Below, piece after piece: positions 10,293-17,879 of a stretch of 20,476 nucleotides of DNA (position 1 is its first letter; the number at the start of each line of letters is the position of its first letter). This stretch comes from Didymodactylos carnosus. Lineage: Eukaryota > Rotifera > Eurotatoria > Philodinida > Philodinidae. The translations under genes were made by a program, and so were the position numbers. The DNA is taken from positions 1 through 20,476 of the forward strand of contig CAJNOQ010003372.1 in assembly GCA_905250885.1 (NCBI GenBank). Reading direction: 5' to 3'. A model generated the notes under the pieces. That model was not told the origin of the DNA and made no database searches. It was given only the letters and a program-made list of their open reading frames with translations.

Positions 10293-10332
10293 TTTTTCTT
10301 TTTCTTACAGTTTCGAAAAAGAAAAAGAAAAC
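10293..10332. repeat. Short TTTTTCTTTTTC hairpin
   Basis: TTTTTCTTTTTC (10293-10304) faces GAAAAAGAAAAAGAAAAC (10315-10332) across a 10-nt spacer. Both arms are low complexity, so the pairing may have arisen by simple-repeat drift. Confidence 0.5.
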
Positions 10333-10443
10333 TCGTCTTTGTTCTGTACACACGTTTGAGACGGAGATGGAACAATCTCTTCTTAAATTACTTTTATCCT
10401 CATGAGGTCTAGTCTACGTGACACATTCTAAGAAAGAAAAATT

Positions 10444-10626
10444 TCATGTATCATTAGGTAAGCGAATGGTTTCTACATAGGTTGAATCATAGTTATCGTT
10501 CATATAATGCCGATTTAAAAAACAATATAGTTTCATCCTCGATGTTACATCACTGCAAGCATAAGATAATTTAGCAGTGGATAATGGAAATTGTGACCAG
10601 TCACATTCAGAGCATGTCTTATCCAT
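10444..10626 (-). pseudogene. C-terminal fragment of a DEDDy 3'-5' exonuclease
   Basis: The 60-residue reading contains CDWSQFPLSTAKLSYACSDV followed by MKLYCFLN. This is the third exonuclease motif of the RNase D/WRN-type 3'-5' exonuclease domain: W-S-x-x-P-L-S, then Y-A-x-x-D with the catalytic tyrosine and aspartate (Y22 and D26), then a leucine-tyrosine helix. Motifs I and II would lie upstream on this strand, beyond 10626. That position is taken by an opposite-facing retrotransposon tail, and I find no earlier part. It is therefore a remnant split by insertion, or a terminal exon whose upstream exons are lost. The stop at 10444 is a plausible natural C-terminus. Family recognition is fairly sure; the subfamily is not. 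Confidence 0.6.
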
Positions 10627-10935
10627 GCCAGGATTGCGTGAAACTCTAAAGCATTATTTGTTACACTGTGTTTTGTATGCGAACTCACGACAAATCCTTT
10701 TCCATACTCTACAGCAGTTTGGCACTATAAATATGGATCTCCTGCTTCTGCGATGCCCACTTCACACTGATGACATGCGATTTGTTTATAGGGCTGTTGT
10801 TGAATACATTAAATGTACAAAGCGTTTTTGATTTTGTGGGTAGTAAAGACTACTTTCTACTCTTTCTAATCTTTATGGTTTTCATTTTTATCTTAGCACC
10901 AACTCTATGTCATAATAACATAAATAAAAGAAACT
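10621..10935 (+). mobile_element. 5'-truncated non-LTR retrotransposon tail
   Basis: The plus-strand reading ending at 10831 has the look of the C-terminus of a LINE reverse-transcriptase ORF. RETLKHYLLHCVLYANSRQI matches the E-T-x-x-H-x-L-x-x-C-x-x-Y-x-x-x-R zinc-ribbon tail, and the protein ends EYIKCTKRF, like the usual closing helix. Just upstream, CQDC appears in another frame, suggesting a frameshift within the motif. A 3' untranslated stretch with AATAAA at 10923-10928 follows. Only the last 70 or so codons exist, as usual for 5'-truncated LINE copies. It begins where the exonuclease fragment ends, on the other strand. No poly(A) tail or target duplication is clear. Confidence 0.5.
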
Positions 10936-12144
10936 TTGCAAAGATTAAAATCTTTATTTTCTTGATCGGCTGGATGAGCTGAATCAAATGATGTATAGTA
11001 CCGGAAGGGTAGAATCCAAATATATATTGGGATAGCAGATGTATATTGATTTACGAGAAATCTTAATCGCAAAATCATCCTATTTTCGTCCATGACTACA
11101 TTGTGCCACCCTGTATCCTATGATGCTGACGTTTCTTTGGATTTTTTTTCTGCATCAGGCTCAGCATGATGAAAAAGTCTATAGGGTGAAATTCTCAGCA
11201 TGATCAGTTACATCTTCCTTAAAGTGGAGATATTCGCTACGGAAGCTCACAGTCGTTATGTTTGAATTCGAAAACCGAGCAGTAGAATGACTATGCTACC
11301 CACTCGGCTGCGTCATTTTATCAGCTTACCATGAGAAAATAATGATATCCTTGTGCCACCGAAGAAAGTTAAAGACCAAAATCCATTAAAAATATACGAG
11401 GTACTGCTAAATGGCTTCCAGGTTCTTTCGAAGATGTCACTGTCAAGTCATACTTTTCTCTCAAGAAGATCTAAATCCGTTCTTTCTTTGATTGTTTTGG
11501 AAAATAAACATTTTAACTGTTCTCTTTTCAGTATTTTTAGAAATGTATAAAATTTATATAATATTTCCTGTATTTTTTCTTATAATTCAGAAAATTTTAA
11601 AAATTATTTTTCGTTTTTCTATTCTATGATAATTCCGTTCTCTTTTCATATATTATCCTGTACAAAAATGTATGTGCATCGTTCACTGGCACTCTGAAGA
11701 AATTGTTCAGCTTGTTTTTGTTGTCTTTCGAGTTTATTCTGGGGAATTGTATGCTTGTTCGCGCAGTTTTATCAACTAAAATTTTCTCTTATGAAACTTT
11801 GAGTGAAAAGCGCCTATGCCATTTACTTGTCATGGTGTTTTGAAACGTTGATTTTTACTCCAGTGAGTGAATGTGTACTAAGCCGCATGATGAAAGACAT
11901 TTACCAAAGGATGTTGAATACATCATGTACACGAAAACGACATTGTCTAACTCTTGCTAGAGCATCTAGGTGGAAAAGTAAAAAATATTGACCTTAATTA
12001 GATGTGCCGAGTGTAACTGGCTGCAGATGTCAATTCATGCGCCATGTTATCTCGCAGCATCGAGTAAACCATTTATCTATATCTAGATGCATCGCTAGTA
12101 AATCGACGTATTCAAATGCACTGAGCAATGTTTGATGCTTTTCC
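10936..12144. other. No supported gene
   Basis: Short ORFs at 11353-11550 and 11803-11991 on the plus strand lack recognisable domains and have stops in neighbouring frames. The 11-mer CTCAGCATGAT occurs twice near 11160 and 11195. Nothing else stands out. Confidence 0.45.
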
Positions 12145-12189
12145 GATGCTTGGGCAACTAAAGAATAAAATTTCTTAATATTTTATACA
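12145..12189. repeat. Left arm of 45-bp perfect inverted repeat
   Basis: This arm, beginning GATGCTTGGGCAACTAAAGA, is exactly complementary to 13487-13531 over 45 bases. The pair encloses a 1297-bp interior. The right arm contains what looks like an intron acceptor (TTCTTTAG) and the start of a coding segment, so the left arm could be an inverted copy of that junction. Alternatively both are terminal inverted repeats of a DNA transposon. No matching target-site duplication is seen outside the arms. Confidence 0.9.
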
Positions 12190-12683
12190 GTGTTTTCTCT
12201 GATGTTATAGATAGATAATTAAGTATCCGTGTGGCTCGGATACTGATGGATTAGACTAAGTCTTGGAACAAATATGGGGAAAACAGTCGAATCTGGTGCT
12301 GACTTCACCTAGCACTATTATAGTCTTTATTTCTGTCAAATATCTAATGTGTTCGATATTTAAATTTGCCTTTTCAGCTATAGTATGTATTCTCAATTAT
12401 CCAATTTTTATAAGTATTCAAAAAGTAATAAATGCACAATAATTAAATTAAAACAACGAGGAGAGCAACCAAAACAAAATGATATGAATGATAATTAACA
12501 ACAATCATGAGGAATTAATAGTAATGATAAATAATGAATAAACGCGTAATGGATATTGGGAATCCTTCTATTTTTCGTTAAAATACATGTACAGTCATCC
12601 GAAATGACTTGTAGTGTTATGAATCAGCCTGAAACAAAAATGTTACAATCACATATTATGTATAAAATGAAATTTATGCTTGA

Positions 12684-12881
12684 TTAAAACTGATCTAATT
12701 GGTGTGGATTATATGCCGGTGGTGTTATTTTGTTATCGGACGGTTCAGCCATAGGTAAAGGCTTAAACTGCTGTTGTTGACGCATATCATTATTTAGACT
12801 ACGATCAGCTCTAAAAGTGAGTATGTTAAAAACAATATAAAGTGTCATATAAACAACTGTTGTTATCAGAAATAATGATGC
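12684..12881 (-). CDS. Last exon of a small membrane protein with a PPAY tail
   Basis: From the acceptor TTTTTTCTAG (AG at 12882-12883) the minus strand reads 65 codons to TAA at 12684. One hydrophobic segment (SLFLITTVVYMTLYIVFNIL) would be the last membrane span. A cytosolic tail follows with four glutamines, a proline-rich part and a PPAYNP sequence, a PPxY motif known to bind WW domains such as those of Nedd4-type ubiquitin ligases. I cannot find the earlier exons on the minus strand above 12900, so this is either an orphan exon or the gene has been disrupted. It lies inside the segment bounded by the 45-bp inverted repeats. A relation to the plus-strand membrane protein at 15038 is possible but not shown. 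Confidence 0.55.
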   Translation of the reverse strand, partial: ASLFLITTVVYMTLYIVFNILTFRADRSLNNDMRQQQQFKPLPMAEPSDNKITPPAYNPHQLDQF

Positions 12882-13486
12882 CTAGAAAAAACAGAAGCAT
12901 GTGTGACGATGGCGTATAAGAAGTTCAATTTCAATCTCGTTTCCTTATCATTTTTCAGAATTTTTAGATTTTTCCCGAAAATAACAATTCTTTTTTTGCT
13001 TAATTTTTGACAAATTTGTGAACCTTAGTACGGCCAGAAATGGTAAACTTTCAATTTAAATAAATGCGAACTAGTCGAGATATACAAGGAACAATATCGA
13101 AAAACTCCATGGAAACTTCGTAAGAAATGGTGGGCCTCTACAGAGAAATAAGAAAACATTCTATTAAAGAAGCTAGTCCTGCAGACTATTTTTTTGAAGT
13201 TTGTAACCCTGCCGAACCTCTATTGCTATCATTTATTTTAAAAGAAGTGTTCGTTTTATTGTAGAGTAGAAACAGAGATTTCGATCCTTGTTGGACAAAA
13301 GCTTCAAGTTTGTAATTCAGTGAGAAATACGACCTGGAATCTGAAAACAATGGGAGTTATTACAGACTCCTTTTCCCGATAGACAGTCTAAAAACTGGTG
13401 TTTATGTCACTTTGAGACTATCGCGTAACGAAACGGAGTAGAAAATCGGGAAAAGGAGTCTATGTATCAATGATGTCTATGTACAA
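12882..13486. other. Interior of the inverted-repeat segment, no further exon seen
   Basis: This stretch should hold earlier exons of the membrane protein but I could not find any hydrophobic coding segment. It contains the inverted repeat at 13364-13461. Confidence 0.4.
13364..13461. repeat. Perfect 17-bp inverted repeat, 64-nt spacer
   Basis: AGACTCCTTTTCCCGAT (13364-13380) is exactly complementary to 13445-13461. It lies just inside the right 45-bp arm. The arrangement resembles the 25-bp pair at 1-94 in size and spacing but not in sequence. Confidence 0.85.
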
Positions 13487-13531
13487 TGTATAAAATATTA
13501 AGAAATTTTATTCTTTAGTTGCCCAAGCATC
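13487..13531. repeat. Right arm of 45-bp perfect inverted repeat
   Basis: Exact reverse complement of 12145-12189. Its end (TTCTTTAG at 13511-13518, then TTGCCCAAGCATC) runs directly into the coding remnant at 13520. Confidence 0.9.
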
Positions 13532-13690
13532 CATCTGCGTTGCTACCTGAATTAATTGATGTCTGTCGGAAACAGTATGCTGGAAATCCATTTCAATTAG
13601 CACTACTCGAAGAATTTGATGACAAATATGAACCGTATTGAGCAATCTGGTGGTATACCCGTGACTCACTCATCTATCATTTACTTACGA
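13520..13690 (+). pseudogene. ADP-ribosyltransferase remnant A (middle segment)
   Basis: The plus strand reads ELIDVCRKQYAGNPFQLALL, then EEFDDKYEPY, a TGA, then AIWWYTRDSLIYHLL. This is the conserved middle of the eukaryotic arginine ADP-ribosyltransferase-like family as I recall it from rotifers, where a helical linker leads to a W-Y-T-R-D/E-x-x-L-Y helix before the NAD-binding motif. A possible acceptor site (TTCTTTAG) precedes it at 13511-13518. The segment stops at about 13690 and is directly followed by the N-terminal part of another copy, so A lost its catalytic half through deletion or rearrangement. The in-frame TGA also marks it as dead. Confidence 0.6.
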
Positions 13691-13698
13691 AGGAAGGT

Positions 13699-14509
13699 CC
13701 CCAAGTGTTCAATGTATTGATTTTGTGAAAAACGTTAAGGATGAAAAAGTATTCCACCTTGTATCAGGTAAATTAGCTAGTACAGTTCTTGCACAAATTC
13801 ACTCATTGGTTGATGTATTGGTTGATGTATTCACAGAACAAACGTCGTTACTTGCACCAATCAAAGAGACCATAAATATTACATCCAAAGAAACTTTAGC
13901 TTTCAGCCTGTACGATTCAAAGCAGCCAGAAGGACAACAGAAATCGACAAAAGATTTGTCGAAAGAATCCGCATCCTTCCTTTGGTACCAGCTGTTGGTC
14001 AATGTCTTGCGACAACAACCCACACGATGCGCAGGCAAAGAAAGATATGATCAATTATTGTCGAAGTTATTATCAAACACAAAACGGCGAAAAGGAATTC
14101 TTAAAAGTAAAGAAATTTGAACGAACGTACATCGTTTGATACTGCAATTGAATGGTATACAGATGAATGCTTTCTGTATAAATTGTTGAATAACACTTCG
14201 TACAGAAGACATTGATTTACTTTACTTATTTCGATTCTTTATCATTGATTTGTGCAAGCGGTTAGAAGAAGAAAGTCAACTACTGCCTAAAACAGACGTA
14301 TTGACTCTGTATCGTGGCCAGAAAATACCGAATGAAGAATTTAGGCGTTTACAGAACAGTGTTGGTGCACTAATAACAACGAATGATTTCTTCTCAACAA
14401 GCCGTGATATTAACGTGGCATTGGCATTTGCACGACAAAAATGTGATACTAGTGGTAAAAAGACTGTTCTGGAATGGATTCAGTACACAAAACAAACAAC
14501 ATCGGTGTA
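13699..14509 (+). pseudogene. ADP-ribosyltransferase remnant B (N-terminal to NAD-binding region)
   Basis: Starting with CIDFVKNVKDEKVF, this copy runs through a Rossmann-like N-terminal domain (VSGKLAS) and the helical stretch SKESASFLWYQLLV. It then continues as IEWYTDECFLYKLL and EDIDLLYLFRFFI to the catalytic region with LYRGQ (the NAD-contacting arginine) and FFSTSRDINVALAFA (the S-T-S motif). The family transfers ADP-ribose from NAD+ to arginine and needs a later E-x-E loop, which is absent: the reading leaves homology after KKTVL and stops near 14509. Frame breaks occur near 14090, 14131 and 14192, so the reading is spread over several frames. It is a pseudogene truncated before the catalytic glutamate. 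Part of its N-terminus is duplicated at 15937-16015. Confidence 0.75.
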
Positions 14510-15037
14510 GACAAAACAAAAAAAGAATGAGCGTGAAAGCGTCCGTTGTTTTCTAGAATTATGCTTTGTGATTGCTCAGAACTGTATTTTGTTTTAGTAT
14601 TTTCTAATAAATCTATCTCGCCTGTCTCGTTTCAGATAAATGAAAACATTCTTGATGGTCGGCACATGGAAAACCATTTATTAAACAAGCAATGAGACTA
14701 AAATCAGTGAAATTATTCGACGTTTCTCTCCTTTTCATTCTAAAACTCTTTGTCTATAGTGCTCTAATTTTTGGCACGAAACGTAAAAATATAAGACGCC
14801 CAGCATCTAAATAAAATTCAGACGTTAAAGCATATGATAAGATGCCTGGTGTTTCTTTTACTGTAAAAAATCAACTAAAATTATATATACTTTTATGATG
14901 CTTTATTTAAAACATAACTGTTATCAGTTGTATAAAAATTGTGATTCTCGTTCTTCTCTTTCTTATTATTATGGTTTCACATACTTAAGAATTAAAACAC
15001 AACGTATCCAAATCGACAACAGCATCAAGCATCAGTC
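14510..15037. other. Noncoding stretch with an imperfect hairpin
   Basis: No supported ORF. AGACGCCCAGCATCT (14794-14808) faces an 11-of-15 complementary arm at about 14840-14854, with an AATAAA between. The final 40 bases would be the 5' leader of the membrane protein starting at 15038. Confidence 0.4.
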
Positions 15038-15519
15038 ATGAGATACAATAATCAACCAGTAGACTTCGATCCTGAGAAGCCGCAAAAGTATTATCAACCA
15101 CCATCCAGTCAACTTCAGTATATCGCAGTTCAACCAGCTGTTGTTCAAGCCCAAGGATTCTGGCAAAATCGATATTGGGTTAGCCGATGGCCAATTTTTC
15201 TATCGTTTATAATTGCGATTATCCAACTAATATTATTAGAGTAGAGTCCGTTTTCGTCTGTATCATCATTTGCATTGGTCTCACACGAAACTGACGTATA
15301 TGTGTCAAGATTTGATTCCACTATAGAAGCTGTTTCCGTTACAGTTAGCGGAGAGGCCGAAACAGGTGTTGGCGGATGCGTAACTGCAGAAGACGATTGC
15401 GCAATCATTACTGAAGCTACCATAGAGTTTGACTGCAGTCGGAACTTCGGAACTTCTATCACATCTAAGAGGAAGCGATCGCTTTTTCTGTTCTTTTCGT
15501 CACTACAACGACAGTAATT
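15038..15519 (+). pseudogene. Small membrane protein with an in-frame TAG
   Basis: From the ATG at 15038 the frame codes 68 residues: a hydrophilic, proline- and glutamine-rich N-terminus (YYQPPSSQLQYIAVQP) and one membrane span (WPIFLSFIIAIIQLILL). It then meets TAG at 15242-15244. The same frame stays open for a further 91 codons to TAA at 15517-15519, coding an acidic S/T/V-rich stretch and then a basic KRKRS patch. The first part resembles the opening of small multi-span proteins seen in rotifers, where further spans would follow after an intron; no such exon is found. The minus strand over 15145-15531 is also open (128 codons), so the second half could be chance. The options are a disrupted gene, a first exon with a weak donor near the TAG, or stop readthrough. 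Confidence 0.5.
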
Positions 15520-15770
15520 AGAGAATAACACACGTTATCTCTTTATCGTCATCGAAGGAGTATAAAGTGCACAGAAATAGAGAAAAACATGAATTACATT
15601 TAAAAATAAAGGCACAGTTTGCAGGAGAACAAAAAAAGTGTTATTCCTTGTTCTGCTTTCTTGTTACCTGAGGTGATCACAATACTACATTTCTGTTTCC
15701 TTTCCTTCTTGCAAGTTCACTTCTGCTATTATTCTGAGTAAATGAAACGAACACGAATAAAATGGCAATT

Positions 15771-16015
15771 ACTGGCATCCTTGTTAACCAACATAATCTT
15801 CGTTCAAAAGACACTTTCAAAAAAGATATTTCTCTTCTATGGCTTGACGAAAATATCAGTGATTCACCAGACTCTATTCTAACACAAAAACTATTAAACG
15901 AACTTAATAACTATGTACAGTTCTACACGGATCCCACACTTGGTATTAATTTTATGAAAATGTTAAGGATGAAAAAGTATTCCTCGGTGTATCAGGTAAA
16001 TTAGCTAGTATAAAA
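15771..16015 (+). pseudogene. ADP-ribosyltransferase remnant C (N-terminal segment)
   Basis: The reading SLLWLDENISDSPDSILTQK followed by LLNELNNYVQFYTDP matches the usual first strand and helix of the N-terminal domain of this family. After a frame change at about 15950 it gives KNVKDEKVF and VSGKLAS, identical in protein to the start of remnant B. At DNA level about 70 bases (15945-16015) match 13719-13789 with few differences. Downstream the similarity stops within a few bases of GCTAGTA, so C is a truncated direct duplicate. Together with A and B it shows at least three related copies in 2.5 kb on one strand. Confidence 0.65.
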
Positions 16016-16244
16016 GCATTACTTAGGTTTAATTTCACACCTGTAACAATTGCGTTGGAGTTGCAATATCAGCGTGATCATTATTTTTTTCAATTTAACA
16101 TGAATAATTTCACATATTTTTAGTTTGTTTACTGCTATCCACGTCAAAATAGAATGGACTCTGCCATTTTTCTGTTGAGAGCTGAGCTGTGTGTCTGTCA
16201 GCCCATGTTCGACTCACGATCCTGGCATTTCTATTCTTTTTTTT

Positions 16245-16446
16245 TCAAGGATTGGTCGGTTCCGATCGGGTCGGTGCACTGCGGGAAAAGTGGCTGAGGT
16301 ACCAGCAGCAAAGCCGATTGGTTTCGATGAAATCCGATGGTTGGATCCGAGCATCGGAAAAATCCAGTGGCTTCCGATCGAACATTCGTGACCAGAGTTC
16401 CTAGAACTTCCGATCGGAAAGTCCTCGGATCCGGTCGGCTTCGATC
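16245..16446. repeat. Island of TTCCGATCGG words
   Basis: About ten degenerate copies of TTCCGATCGG/TCGGATCCGA occur in 200 bp, for instance near 16259, 16311, 16334, 16345, 16371, 16409 and 16424. The island is clearly more GC-rich than its surroundings. All three overlapping ORFs here are by-products of the repeated word. Confidence 0.75.
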
Positions 16447-16573
16447 GTCGACAAAAATAAAATTCACTTGGTTGGTTGTACTTCTACTGCGAAACACCTG
16501 TCCGTCTTCCGTATTTTCCATTCTTTTTAATTTATTTAGAATTATCTCTTATCTCCTCTACATCAAACTAGTA

Positions 16574-16715
16574 GAATCGGAATCGGAAACAAACCCGATT
16601 CCGAACCCGTTCAGATGAACTAGACCCCATCCCGAATCTGAAAAAGAGCTTTCAGGATCAGGTTAAACCCGCAGGACTCTAATTCTGTGACCCGGGCATC
16701 TGTAATGCTCTTTCG
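16574..16715. repeat. Related island: AATCGGAATCGG / CCCGATTCCG words
   Basis: GAATCGGAATCGGAAACAAA is followed by CCCGATTCCGAACCCG, then CCCGAATCTGAAAAAG and finally GACCCGGGCATCTGTAA at about 16690-16706. On the minus strand the last part reads ACAGATGCCCGGGTC, reminiscent of hAT-type ends, followed by GGGTT-type words. This may be the other end of the element that carries the 16245-16446 island. Confidence 0.5.
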
Positions 16716-16871
16716 AATGAGATAAATCTTGTATAGTACACTCATCTTCGTAAACTAAAATACGTTATCAAGGCATTACACACATTGATAAAAGGTTCAT
16801 GACGAGAAGTTTCGCTGTCTTGTGTGTCAGCAATAAAATGTATGATGTAATAGAAAACGAACGAACAGCAA

Positions 16872-17879
16872 CTAGACAAGTCGTCTTATACACTGCTGTT
16901 TCCATTCGTTCAACAGTTTCATCCATTCTTTTCTAAATGTTTTCGAAGTCAACGTAGTCGTGTAAAATGTTACCGTGAAATTTACATAGAGCATGCATAC
17001 AAACAATTTATAGAGAAAGGTTTCCATTTCGGTTGCTGGTCTTGTTGTGATGGTTTGTTGGTACAGACGAAAGATACCGAGTGGCAGCGAGAACAAGACA
17101 TAAGTAAATACTTGAATTAGAATTAGTGCTAGCATTTTTGATTCGCGTCGTTGGCGTTGCCGCTGTGTCGTGCCAGTACCTTGGATGGTAGTGGCAACAG
17201 CTGTAGCAGTGATGGTAGGGATGTTACTTGGTGCTGTGTTTGTTTGTGGCGATACTGCTGCAAGACGTTTCCGTTGTTCTTTAACATGTGCAAGAGTAAG
17301 TAGACCAAAGATGATCATCAAAACGGGTGGTAGTAGAGCATAGATCAAAAGAAACCAGTATTGAAAAAACTTTGCATACGATCCGATCTGGGGCTGACAT
17401 TGACCAAGTTCCACTGTATAGTACAATGCTACATGAATATAGATTAAGCAGGAAACGCCTATCACTGTTGGAATAACATAGCGTGTTGCAGTTCTAACTG
17501 TGGCCAATTTTCGATAGTTCACTTTTGATGATGAACAAAGATATCTGTCGATACAGGCAACAATCAACAACGTCGATGATATTGTTGTTGATGAATAACT
17601 TAGGTAGAAAATCGATTTACAATGAATATTCGAATAGTTTCTCCAATTAATATTATAACCATTCCCCAGATACGATCCTGGCAAGAGGCCAAAAGCGATC
17701 GCAACAAAGTTATTCACTGACGACGCAAGTAGATAACGACAACACGAGTGAAGTCGCAGTGATTTTGATGAGAAAATGAGTAGATTACAGAAATTTCCGA
17801 GTGTGCCAATCAGAATTAATATGGGTGGCAAAATTCGAAATATTTGAACACTGATAGTCGATATACTGATGCCGGACAT
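16872..17879 (-). CDS. Rhodopsin-like (class A) G protein-coupled receptor
   Basis: This is an intact single-exon ORF of 335 residues with seven hydrophobic segments. TM1 has the conserved G-N pair (28-29). The extracellular cysteines C87 and C161 can form the usual disulfide. TM3 ends in the DRY motif (111-113) that contacts the G protein. TM5 is at about 172-195, TM6 at about 248-272 and TM7 at about 288-308. The third intracellular loop (about 200-247) is rich in T, A and P and ends in basic residues. TM7 lacks NPxxY and instead reads NFTVTFYTTTL; TM2 lacks the usual L-A-x-x-D. Such divergence is common in orphan receptors of rotifers, often grouped loosely with neuropeptide (FMRFamide-like) receptors. 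The ligand is unknown. It sits at the plasma membrane. It is the only long undamaged ORF in the window. Confidence 0.9.
   Translation of the reverse strand: MSGISISTISVQIFRILPPILILIGTLGNFCNLLIFSSKSLRLHSCCRYLLASSVNNFVAIAFGLLPGSYLGNGYNINWRNYSNIHCKSIFYLSYSSTTISSTLLIVACIDRYLCSSSKVNYRKLATVRTATRYVIPTVIGVSCLIYIHVALYYTVELGQCQPQIGSYAKFFQYWFLLIYALLPPVLMIIFGLLTLAHVKEQRKRLAAVSPQTNTAPSNIPTITATAVATTIQGTGTTQRQRQRRESKMLALILIQVFTYVLFSLPLGIFRLYQQTITTRPATEMETFLYKLFVCMLYVNFTVTFYTTTLTSKTFRKEWMKLLNEWKQQCIRRLV

Noticed and set aside
12145-13531. Interpretation as a simple cut-and-paste transposon
   Set aside because: No transposase, no matching target duplications, and one arm appears to include host coding sequence. 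It is kept as one of two explanations only.
15145-15531. 128-codon minus-strand ORF rich in S, T and P
   Set aside because: It overlaps the plus-strand reading with a clear membrane segment, and I find no domain or splice signal. It is kept only as an alternative for the second half.
16189-16618. Several overlapping ORFs on both strands
   Set aside because: They all arise from the repeated TTCCGATCGG word, which is free of stops in several frames.
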